From Chrysaora quinquecirrha (Eukaryota > Cnidaria > Scyphozoa > Semaeostomeae > Pelagiidae): 64,000 bases of DNA. The notes below the pieces were generated by a model. The model did no database searches, was not told the origin of the DNA, and worked only from the letters and a program-made list of their open reading frames with translations. Positions 1 to 12,500 of this stretch are shown here, piece by piece. A program made the translations under genes and the position numbers. Each line of letters starts with the position of its first letter. The stretch's first letter is position 1. The DNA lies in assembly GCA_014526335.1 (NCBI GenBank), contig JACTAT010000036.1:930001-994000 (forward strand), in the 5' to 3' direction.

Positions 1-473
1 GTTTGAGAAGCCAATCAAATATTGTTTTCTTTTGCAATGCTAATCAATTAGGAATCTCACAACCTCGTCCCCAGGCCCCAAATCGAGTTTCCTCAAATCT
101 CAACCGTCAAATCGATTTTGGCCCTGGTACCGGCCACAAAATCTGCCAAAATACTGGCAATTTTGGCCTAGGCATAAAAACAAGATGTAGATTCCGAAAG
201 CAGAAGGAAATGCAAAGAATTTCATTGATAACTGCAAGGCAAGATACAATATCTCATATAGCATCATTTTTTGGTTTTTATAGATGTTTTTCACATAGTT
301 TTCGCCTATTTTGGTGTGAAATTTTGAAGAAACTGTGACGTCACTTAAAATTTCTATTGTTTGAACAGCCAATCAAATTGCGAGTAGACAAGGCCGATAC
401 CAGGGTCGAATATGGACAGCGGAGTTTCACGTAGAAGCCTATTCGTCCTGGGGACGAGGTTGAGGAATCTCAC

Positions 474-570
474 CTTGGAGAGCTTTGAAACCTTGAACTG
501 GTACTCGAGAAGACCCAGTGACAAACTGTAAAAGTCGTGCCCTCTTTTCTTCATCATAAGACTCAACAGC
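474..570 (-). CDS. SMURF: SMURF exon 19 (HECT C lobe start)
   Basis: Encodes [32 protein letters not shown], leading to the C lobe; donor GTGAGA. About 45-55 residues remain, including the expected catalytic Cys of the TCFNR motif; no exon for them could be found in 1-473. Confidence 0.95.
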
Positions 571-3500
571 CTGAAAACAGATATAAAAAATCAGCTTATA
601 GTGAAAAGTAAATCAAGCTCAACAAATTTTGGTTACTGCCAGCCTTAGCGACAGCACCCAATAGGGCGGTTAATCATTATGGACTGGGATTCAATCCCTA
701 TCTACAAGAGATAGTAAAGGGTCATCTGTCCCTTTTTGCCGTGCTGGGCTCCGCCTCATTTCGATCAAGAGCCACCAGGACAAGTCCTGGTTTACGGTTT
801 CATACGCTACGGGTTCTGAATGTGCTCCTTTTAAAGCAACAATATGCACTAAATCCGCCCATCACTATATTCACTGCCATCAGTTGAATAACATTCAGTG
901 ATAGTCTGAAATAATCCCTCAGCATGGCATTCGAGCGTGGCGCCATTGCGCCTCTCCAATTCATAGCTACAGCACCAAAGGTTACGTTCTTACTCCCAGT
1001 GCGGTTCTTGACCCATTCGATTATTTTTGGGTCATTATAATAGGGACACTTCCTCCTGTGAGGTATTCTTGTTAAGAGATATTTCAATAAGGTCTCTCTC
1101 TCGATAAATTCAGTCCTGGTTTGCAGTTTCTAAAAGAATGGGCCTTTTCAAAGAGGTCTGGGTCGACGCGACATTTTTCTGGGAAATGGTAGACATCTTG
1201 AGTAACGGAATCTTCTCCACGTGCAAAGACCGGAATCGCGGTCGTTTCAGGAGAGACATTGCAATAAATTTGCAACAAATTCACGTTTAATGGGACTTAA
1301 AGTAAAAGAATGAATTCAACTCCCACTTTATCTGCTCTAGGAGACATTTAATAGAATATACTACTGTTACTCAAGATATTTACCATTTTGCAGAAAAATG
1401 TCGCGCCGACTCAGAGCTCTTCGAAAAGGTCTATAGACTGCAGGAACACGACATAGTATGAAAACAACCAGCATTAAACTAGAGCCCTGGCCAAGCGATC
1501 AAACATTGTTGCTAAAACATTTCAGATTTGCTTGTAAAACTAAATGTTTGATCGTTTGGCCAGATCAGAAAATATTGCTCGTCCAACATTTTTTGCTTGT
1601 GAGAAGCAGAAATGCTTTTGAATTTTCCAAACAACATCGCCATCACAAATTCTGCTTATCAAACAATGTCGCCCATGCAACTCTAAAACGCAATCCAGTT
1701 CTTTTTTCGGGCAGCGTATAAACACTGGAAATACATGTTCAAAGGAAGTACGTTATAATCAGGAAAATTATACTTTTGGTTGAACGCTGAAGCCAAAACA
1801 GCTGAGAAATATGTCTGTAGTGGCTATAGCCAACGCCAGAATGTTTTTAAAGATGGTAGCTATTGCCTAACAACATGTGAAAGATAGCAGCTGTTGTCTA
1901 AGCAACCAGCCAAAATGGCAGCTCAAAACAGCTGAAAACAGATTAGTTAACTGTAGCGGTGTGAATGACAACGACAAGACAGAGAAATTAGTATTGATAA
2001 CAGACAACGGTAAGCTTCACCACAGATAACAGCGACATAAAAAGCCAACGCGGATAATTATTTCAGCTTTTCAAAGACTTAGACAACTTCTCCGCAAAGC
2101 TTAGTCAGAATGAAAGTAATCCGGCGCCTGAATGAGATAAGCGAAATAAGCATATCGCGCGACTCGATAACTGAATCAAATGAATCAAATCGGCGCAATG
2201 TTATGCGACAGTCAGAAGAAAGGCATGGCTTTCCATAGTACATATAAACTCAATTTAGTCTAGAGATTTCTATAGTTAGATGGTTAAAAAAACGGAGTAG
2301 ACAGACAGGCTATCACAGAACGAATAGAATGATGATCAAAGAGCATCGTAGTCTAGCAGGACGTGGCAAAGCAAAATCTTTGTTCACTTTGGAGTTTCAG
2401 AATCTGTCCACATTAAAACCAAAAAACCGGTGCTGTGTATACAGAAAGAGTTCGTTTGCTCACATGGACTCTTCAATCCTTTCGGGCTTCCCGCTGTACC
2501 CCGCAAGCTGATTGGTCTTTAAAACACAATGCCAGCGCTACTTTGAAAGATTAATTTAGTCTTCCACTTATAGTCATTCGTTAAAAACTATGGTCGGAAT
2601 CGGGGAAGGGCTAAAAACGTAGAGGGGATTCGGGAATCAAGGAGCCTATTTGTTACTCTCTGGAAGGAAATATAGGATCATGGCAAGACTTGATTGCTAA
2701 AGCAGCAAACGTTAAAGACTTATCGACCGTAAGGCCTTAAGCGCTCCAGAAGCTGCTGTACAGTCAAACACATCGGAATCAGGAGGGTTTTTCGCAGGCT
2801 TTTACCATGTACCCAGCATTATAGAAAGCAGACATAGATTTCAATTATGAGTGCCGAAAACATAGCAGTAATTAGCCTCACTCTCAAATACAAACAATGT
2901 ACACATTCTATTGCCTGGTTTTTACAGATTAGGGCGCCACTGTAATCAAATCTGGAATGGTTTCACTAGACGCATAGATCGTATTCAAGTTGGATATTAC
3001 CACGGAAAATCCAACAATTAGTTTTATAAATTTGTAGAGCTTAATGTTAATCATAAAAGCTGTTTTCGATTAAAAAAATAAGACCATATTGTCTGAGTTG
3101 AAGCCATAGTTTTAATTCAACTGTTAATTTTATCAGAAGACTTCCTTTTACTTGATTTAATCGAGTGAACATATTATTCAATGCAATAACATGTGCTGTC
3201 TATAGTTTTATCTGATATGTCGTTGAAACAGTCTTTGATCCGTACTGAACTTAAACATTGCGATAAAAATCGGGAATTGACTTCCATTATATTGTCCGAC
3301 AGTGTCGGACCGACACTCCTCAGGGTATGCAACATCAAACACTCCACCAGAATACAGAGACGTCAGAGAAGATCGAAACAACTCACTACGACGGGTCGAA
3401 TTCCCAAATGCGGATTCGATATGCACAAAAAAATGTGAAGCATTGCTTGACATTGTGTTCTGAAAGCCAATCAGCTCAAGACTGACGAACAGGTCCAGGG

Positions 3501-6500
3501 AACGGGACAGAAGACCATGAATAACTTCAGGACTGAGGAACAGGACTAAAGAATGAGACTGAAGACTATACAGAAACAAGAACAGTAACAAGACTGAGGA
3601 ACATGACCAAGGAACGGGACAGAAGACCATGAATAATTTCAGGACTGAGGAACAGGACAAAGGAATGAGACTGAAGACAATCAGGAACATGAACAGTAAC
3701 AAGACTAAGGAACATGACCAAGGAACGGGACTGAAGACCATGAATAATTTCAGGACTGAGGAACAGGACTAAGGAATGAGACTGAAGACTATCAGAAACA
3801 AGAACAGTAACAAGACTGAGGAACATGACCAAGGAACGGGACAGAAGACCATGAATAATTTCAGGACTGAGGAACAGGACTAAAGAATGAGACTGAAGAC
3901 TATCAGAAACAAGAACAGTAACAAGACTGAGGAACATGACCAAGGAACGGGACAGAAGACCATGAATAATTTCAGGACTGAGGAACAGGACTAAGGAATG
4001 AGACTGAAGACTATCAGAAACATGAACAGTAACAAGACTGAGGAACATGACCAAGGAACGGGACTGAAGACCATTAATAACTTCAGGACTAAGAAACATG
4101 TACAATAACAACGATATAACCATAGACTTAATTGAAGAGTCTAAGTGAGAAAACAACCTATTCGTGTCTAAACAAAGCCGGGTTAGCTATTCTGGTTTTC
4201 CTATACCCTATACCCTGAAATGAAACGACGATGAGCTTATTCCGCAAATCATTTGGAACCAATCTTCGCAGTAATCTTAAAGACAGTCTGCAACAATTGA
4301 TGGGCAAACAGGCGATGGGTTACAGTTATCGAACTCAAAACTGCCAGGCTTGAACCTGAGCCCAACTCTATTACTAGGCCACACGATCTGTATTTCACGA
4401 TCAAGTACCATCTTATCGACTGTCGTTTGAATAGTCTTTGGGTCATACTGAAGTTAAACATCGTCACAAAAAGAGGGAATATTTTCCATTATACTGCAAG
4501 CGACTATACTTGATATATACGTTTAAATACCAGCTTTCAACAATTGACCTCTAAGTAAAACTTATTTTCTGCTTTGTCGACTATGTTATATCACCAATAA
4601 CTACTTTCTGTAGAGGAAGCCTGTGGGAGTTTACAACTTTAATATTAAATCAAAGAAAACTACCTTCCAGAACCATTGAATAGCAGCATCTTCAGAAGTA
4701 CAGTGCTTGAGCCTCGTATGAGCCTTCCAGTCTTCAATATCAATTTTACCAAGACCACAAATCAATAGCTAGAGAGAAAAATAATAAAATCAACGGCGAA
4801 AGGCATATTCTTTATTTCTGTTGCATTTACAGCATATTTTTTCAAAATAACGGGGAAGAACAACAAAAACAGAGATCAGGCACATATACACAGATATTCA
4901 AAGCTATTGACAAACGGCGTGACACTTTTCGTTCACTCTGTCAGCCTTAAGTTCGCCTGCTGCTTTGGTCAAATGAATAGTCTTCTGTCGGATGGATGAG
5001 TCTATACTTCCCAGAAAATATGCCTTAAATATGCCTCCCAACTCCCAACTACATATCCACTCATTGCACTGACCTTTACTACGTATAAACCACGATCAAC
5101 GAAGCAGCACACGTTGTTAGCTAGTGTGATGAACCCAGCAAAAGAATACGAGAGAATTCAAATAAAAGCTTCAATCTCTTCCTATCAATCTCAAAAATAA
5201 CCTTTTTCTCCAAACCAAAACTAATCTCTCTACTACAATTACCATACGCCCTAAACACGCGTTTTCCAGGATAGTGCCCAGATTCCTAGGTACCAGGCTC
5301 CTCAACACTAGTATCAGTACAGGTGCAGGTTCTGTGGTGTCGTGGTCTAAGCCAGTTAGTTAGTGGTGTCAATAACTCAGCAAGTTCATGCTGGAAGATA
5401 GGGTTACAGCCAGGGTCGAGGTGTCGTTAGTTCATCTACCTCTGATATCCTAGCAACTGGCGCTATACACAATTCCACCTTCACCTTCAGTACGTATATC
5501 TTACAAGTGAGAGATTAAGAAAACGTCACGTAGTTAATATATCTATACCTCCATTTCTCTCTCGTCGAATACTTTTATCAAATGTTGAGGAACTATATCA
5601 TTGAATCCTTTCATGAACCAATTGAACTGTTGTTCGATTCCGTGTTTCAATCTCCAATTGACAAATAACCTAAAGCAATAATGAAACATATTAATGAACA
5701 ATTTTAACATTTAGTTATTCTGGTTATTTTGCAGTATACCTGGGAACCTTATATTTCTACTACTAGCTTGGGAGGCTGACTTTGACGTTTTATTCACTTA
5801 AAACCAGATATCCATGCCAGATCGCACGTATTACTAGCACTGAGGGCTGAAGGTGCTTTTTACGTCCTCTATATTACTTTAACGTCTTAATCAATTTTGA
5901 GACAGGCCAACAGGGCGAGGTTTTTATACCTTGTAATTTGTGCTCCCTAGCCTCTCTTTGTACCGCAGACCTTAATCACAAATGGCGCAAGTGCTAACTA
6001 CTACTTCTTATGAAAGGTTGTTTACACTTGTAGTTAGCCAAGTCATCCAGTTAGCTCAGCTGTCAACTCTTTCAATCCCCAGATTTCAAATTAAAAAAAC
6101 AAACCGAATTAGACTTACTGGACATATTCCTTTTTATTTTCTTCAGTAACAGGAATATCTTTGCCATCTGGTTTCAAATCGAACAAATTCAAAGAACCAA
6201 ATGAATTTTTTTCAACTGAGAAAGACTGATAGATGACATTTGTAATATCATTTTCCCTGTAAGATAAGAGCTTAAAGTCAGAAAATTGGTAGCAAATTAA
6301 TGAGAGATTATCAGGCGAAGCATTTACGAAAGCCTTTTCCAATCAAACTGGTTCAGAAGAAACGAAACTGGCGTATTAATTAACGAAAAACTTTTCCAGC
6401 AAAGTGACTTAAGCACTTGAAATAGGCCCAAGTTACACTCTGCTGGGATGCCATCGTCGCGTCTTGAACTTTCTATGGATAGGCTTCCAGTTAACTTTGA

Positions 6501-9500
6501 CGATTCAGTCAGGTACAAGACACACCACTAATAGTCTTGAAAGTCATAGCTTTCTAGGCGACAAGAAAATCAAGACGGGACGGGGCGGAACCGTTTAATC
6601 GTGCCAATGGAGACAACCCTTTTTACAATAGTCTTCCCAAAGATTCATGACAAATTTGTGCAGCTCTTGGCAAAAGCAGCATTAAGCCTTTTATATCATC
6701 AGCAACAAACAACAGCAACAGAAACAAAAGAAGCAACAACAACAACAACAAGAAACAACAACAAAATGCTATTTGGTTCCGACCAGTTTTGGCATCTACA
6801 AAGTTGGTTCAAAGAACCATTTACTATGCAAAAACTATGATGAAATCTGTAATAATAGTTATAAATCTCCCTCCTTCCTTGATGAGAAGTCAAACTGACA
6901 CATTACAGGCAAAGTACGTTACAAAAAGGTATATTCTTAAAAAGTATTTTCCTTTGCTCTCTTGATGCAGGAACAACTTGAACATTGCTCTATATCCGGT
7001 AGTATCTAGTAGAAACCATCACAGAACCTAGACTTACTACATGAGTCGCAGTTATCGCTATTGAATTGAATTGCTGGACGCTCAAACTAACTGAAGCGAA
7101 CAACAACAACATCAATTCAATTCAATGTGAGCGAAAGTTAGGGACTTGGGAAGCAAGTCTACACAGAACCTACAACTTCCAAAGTTATGAATTCAATTCA
7201 ATTCAATTCAATATTGTTTGTAAAATACATCAAATTAATACAAAGTCTAAAAAAGTATGTATTTTACGCGACCCAAGAAAAGCAAAGCTTATCTAGCTTG
7301 GGCCGCAACTAAAAGATAAAAGGAAATTATAACTTATATATATATAATTCCAAGGCTACATATTTTTTTCAATCTTTTGTTTTTTTTAAATATTTTTTTT
7401 TTTTTTTTTTTAGCATTACTAAAACACAGCAATTATCGACTGCAGGAAAGGAAAGCATTAGTTGAATTGAATTGAATCCTCGATCTCACATTCAAAGCCT
7501 TGCAGCCACTCATCGACAGATCAGAAGTTCCTCATAATGAGTTGCGATATATAACCTTAAGCCTAGGCTTTTCACAGTTCATGAATTTCTCATGCGGTTA
7601 GACAATAGCCAGATACCTCATAATTCTAGCAAGCTATACGAGTTACTAATAACATGGTTTAGCCATAGCCAACTAATTTATCGATGAGTGAAATTTTTGT
7701 ATTGGCGAAACAGCTCTGTAGGTGGGAAAATCTCTTAGTCGTGCTGTTTTCGTGCAATTCTGTACTTCAATTATAATATCAATTTTTCAATTGAATTTAG
7801 TAGTGAAAAAATAATTACTTTTTTCACTTTAATTATTCTTATACTTTTACTTTTTCTTTTACTTTTTTAACTTTTACTTTTACTTTTACTTTTACTTTTA
7901 CTTTTACTTTTACTTTTACTTTTACTCTTACTTTTACTTTTACTTCTACTTTTACTTTTACTTTTACTTTTACTTTAACTTTACTTTTGCTTTTTATTTA
8001 CTTTTGCTTCAAATGTTACTTTAATTTTGCTTTTACTTCAAGTTTCATTTTACATTATTTTACTTTTACTTTTACTTCTATTTTTACTATTACTCTTAAT
8101 TTTACGTTCCTTCTACGTTGAAAGTACCAATTCTGACGAAGAATACTTTTTACCGGCATAACACATAATCTGAGTAATTTTACAAGAACATTAGAATAGT
8201 TTGAAAAACAAATCTAGAAACAGCTCGAAACTTGAAACTTACAAAAGCCAGCCAAGACTTCGATATAGCTCTTGATCAACACTTTCAAGATCTTCAAGGT
8301 CGTACGGCTTAGACAACATTTGCTATAAAAAGAAGCAAAATATCACCATAATATGAGATAAGAGAAACTTGAAATTGGCCCAAACCTCAGCCTGCTTTCT
8401 CATAGGCCTTTATAAAAAGTAATATGTAGTAACAGAGATCTTATAGGCGATCTTACAGGCGACAAAAAATAATTAGTGTATTTTGTGTAACTCTTACCTT
8501 GTAAAAAGGCATTGTAAAACCACCGTCTAAGTAATGGCTGTGAAAAACTACGAAAAAATAAATGGGTTCTTTTATTTACAATGAAAAACATGACATTATT
8601 TAATCAGGCTATACGGAAACCAGCCTTAAAAGTAACAAAAATAAAATTAAAAAGTAAAAGTAAAAGCAAAAGTAAAAGTAAAGGTAAAAGTAGAAATAAA
8701 AGTGAAAAGTAAAAGTAAAAGTAAAAGTAAAAGTAAAATTAAAATTAAAAGTAAAAGTAAAAAGCAAAAGTAAAAGCAAAAGTAAAAAGTAAAAGTAAAA
8801 GTAAAAGTAAAAGTAAAAGTAAAAGTAAAGGTAAAAGTAAAAGTAAAACGAAGGGAAAGGGAAAGGGAAAACGAAGCAAGAATAGCAATAAAATAAAATT
8901 ACAAGAAAAAGAACAGGTGCCTGAACTTTAAGTAGAAGAAAATTTAACAAGAACAAAAAATAAATAATATAGCTTCGAACCTGCAATTCCAACGATTCTC
9001 CCCACAAAATGAAAATAGGAAAGATGGTCCTGAAAACAATTAGAAGAAACTTCAGAAAAAAGGAAATATTCTTAATAAAATCTAGGCCACTCATTCTTGG
9101 AAAAAATTGGACTTCAGTTTATGAACCTTTTGCAGATTTTAAATGGTAAATCTGTAAACAATGCAGAATGAGTTGATTTTGTATCTCTTAATTGTGCATT
9201 GAAATGATGTAGTTTGTATGTATAAACACATTATAACGCACTTCATTATAATGAACACGATTCACGTCAAAGCAGTAAGTCTTCTAAAGAAGTTAACTGA
9301 AATGAATGACAAGCCAGCAATGAACGGCAATGAACGATATACTTACAGGGTTTATACCAGAATCAGGGTTGATCTCTAGAGTATATTGAGTGTCTTTTGA
9401 ATATTGAAATAAACCATAATAAGGGTTGAACATTTCATGCGATAACAAGAATAACCATTCCCTGGAATGAATAAGAAAGCTAATCTCACATACAGAAAAA

Positions 9501-12500
9501 TATCCACTAACTCCAATGGTCACTATATTGAATGCTCACTTTTTCGAACATTTGATTAATTCCTTGTCACAAGACTGTGCACATATTCTGCGTGCCATCT
9601 TGGATAATCACTAATCCTAACAACCAATTTTCCTTTGGATTTCAAAGAAGGCCCAAGTCAACTATGAGAGGCAAAACAGATTCAAGCCTGGCTATATGTG
9701 ACAGAGAAAGACCGAAAATCACTAAACTTAACAATAGAGGGAGCCACAGAGCTAGCATACGATAAAAACACATGGATGAAGATGGTACGGAAACTAGAGT
9801 AATAGAAGAAGAACGTTCAAATTTGAAGGCAAAAATGAAGAAAAGAGTTCTTTACATTTTAATTGATCTTCAATCTCTTATAGCCGAGTTTTCCAATTTT
9901 CAGGAACGGGACTTCTAGAGCTTCTTATAGAGTGAACACTATCTGTTCTACTAATTAGGGAGATCCTTGACGTTAAAGCTCTGAAGATAACCTAATGGTA
10001 TGATGGTATGATAAGCATGATGTAGCAACAAGTTACCTTGCAATGCCACCGTAATCAAGTCCCTCTTCTCCTTTGAATCTCACCATTAATCTCTTTCGTA
10101 GATCTTTGCCTTTCATTTTCATTACAGCACGATAAGATTCCTGGAAGAGAAAAATTTGAAAAAATACACTCTTTGGTAACAACAACAAGACATTTCGACT
10201 GAGGCTGTTTAGACATATTACAAAGCCTCTGTTTCTGCTCATTGAATCTACACCAACATCTAATAGTTTTGCCAGGTCTTAAGTTTACAAGCAGTTTTTT
10301 TTAAGCCACCGCTTATAAGCAACCAAGATGTAGAAGGCCTATTAGCTTAAGCAACGTATAATACCACAGGAAAAAATGTAAGCAACTTTTTAAATTTTAA
10401 TAATTTATATCACTACAAGCAATCGAGGATTGATCAACACAGAAGCTTTTTCCATTCATCTATCTTCAAAACTCGCATATCAACGGAGTGTTTTTCGCTA
10501 AGTAAGGCATTTCATTGAGAGGTTTCCGTTTAACTTTCAATACAAAGTCTCCAATGGTAACAATATCAGCAGGGAGAAATGATTCCGTGCAATGTTAGAT
10601 TTTGCCGTTTTTCTATCCTCTATACTATTCTTAGTGCAAAAAGATACAGTTAACATTAAGCAACTACTAAGCAACTTTGCTACTAAAAGGAGGCCATAAA
10701 AGGTCCGAAAATAAGCAACTTTTTGAACTAGGGCCGAGCGAAGTTGCTTATAAAAAAACCTGAGTGCATCTAGAATCCCTCGAATAGGGACAAAATTGAC
10801 CAGACTCACCTCAAAGACGTCTTCTCTTGAAACTTCTATTCGCGCATGTCCAGACTTAAAAATAAGGAGAAAATAATGAGCGATAGATAAACTTCAAATC
10901 AACGAAATCTTCAAATAGAATTTATGAAATAAGATAACTTCACATGCCAATTTGAACGATAGAACATTGGAATCATTTGTGAAATGAATTTTTAACACGA
11001 GAGCGACAACATCGGAAATTTTAGGGTAAGACCCAAGGGGTATCCCAGAAGATTACGTTAATTTGAAATTTTACATCTATCCAAATACTGTCCCCGAATA
11101 ATAGGCCCACAAAAGTCAGTAAACAAAATAAAAGGTACCCCGACTTTAAAACCCAACAAAATTTCGTCGAATTCGAGAAACCAAAAAGTATTCCATCAAA
11201 TTCTAAACCCAAAAAATGAAATGAAAATCCCTGGCCAAATTTTAAAATGCCCCCCTCCGGGTTTCCGGGTAACAAAATCATCTTGGTAATCTCAAAAATA
11301 AATAACCCTTGAAAAATTTAAAACCTTTTAAAGGATTTTATAACTCCTTTAAGGACCATTTGATAGATCTTTCACAAATGAAAAGCTAAAGCCACTTAAA
11401 TAGATATTCTGGGTCACTCTTAGCTGGGTTCTTTAAACCACAGATTAAAAGCAAAAAACACAAGACATACCGAAGGCTTTAGTGCGGCAAGCTCTGTCCT
11501 AAGGGTTTTGACTTTTTGCATCAGATCGCGTTTATAAATCGGTAATTCTTCTTGCCTGGAATAAAAGACGGTCGGGAAAATGATTGATGAGATACAGCTG
11601 TCGTTTGCGTAGGTTTTAATAAAGGATTATCAGGTCAGCTTTAAGTAATTATTTCACCGCGCTTAGTAAGATGCTCATAATCAAACGTGGACTGACTCAC
11701 TAAGCGTCTTGGTGAAATAGCAATTGAGGTTTACAAGACATTTACAACAGGGAGTTTTTCAATATGAAACTGTTGCGTCCTAAAATTTGAAAATTCGCAG
11801 AACCTTGTAAGGCCTAGCTCTAACAAAATTACAATTCAAAAGCTCCAAGAAAGCATTGCTAAAGATCGAAATACTGAAGAAAAACAAGACTTTTCAATTT
11901 CAAACTAAAGCGGAAATTTTCTTTGATTGTGAGTGCTTTTAACTGTCGTTCAGGCCGAGGCAGAAGAACATACTGAAATCCTTAAGCGTTCCAATTACTT
12001 AATATAACCCATTCGTTTCAAGGGAAGAAGAGAACCATACTGTGCAAAGAATAAATCAAACCACTTTCCGCCATTATTGAAAGCCGAATCCCATCCCCTG
12101 AAAATCTTCATAAAACAGGGCTATCAACGGGCCATATTGAATATCTCAGGGGGTGTGGATGGAAATGCAAGGCATATTAATTCATGAATGCAACAAATAG
12201 AGATCTGAATATAGGTTTTGAAACATGTTTTACCTTGGAGAAGGGCACGATGACGAAGAAGTTGGTGACGTGTGCCTCCTACTACTACCACTACCACTAG
12301 ATTCCTGCCTCGTTTGGCAAAACTGAGCGAGTCTTGGATCTAAAAACAAAACAAATATATAAAAAGTAAGCTAATACATTCAATCATAATAGAATGAGAT
12401 CCAGTTGAAAAAGAGCCACAGGGTGTGGGGTGTGCTGTAAGCAAGACACCCTCTTGATTCTATCGAAATGTTCGATACAGGAAGGCTGTAAAAGGGGTAC

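Larger units (their letters stand above)
571..4663 (-). other. large SMURF intron 18
   Basis: 4.1-kb intron. It holds an inverted pair of coding-like fragments (about 1130-1440), one member of an ATCAAACATTG-rich dispersed repeat (about 1480-1720), and a repeat copy expanded into a 111-bp minisatellite (3478-4108). The segment 1750-3180 shows no gene or repeat I can name. Confidence 0.7.

Noticed and set aside
640..800. Possible tRNA-like sequence with GGGATTCAATCCC
   Set aside because: A B-box-like stretch is present but no acceptor stem or A box could be matched, and no second copy was found.
3566..4156. 177- and 196-aa minus-strand frames ([14 protein letters not shown] type)
   Set aside because: They arise from the 111-bp minisatellite, a multiple of three.
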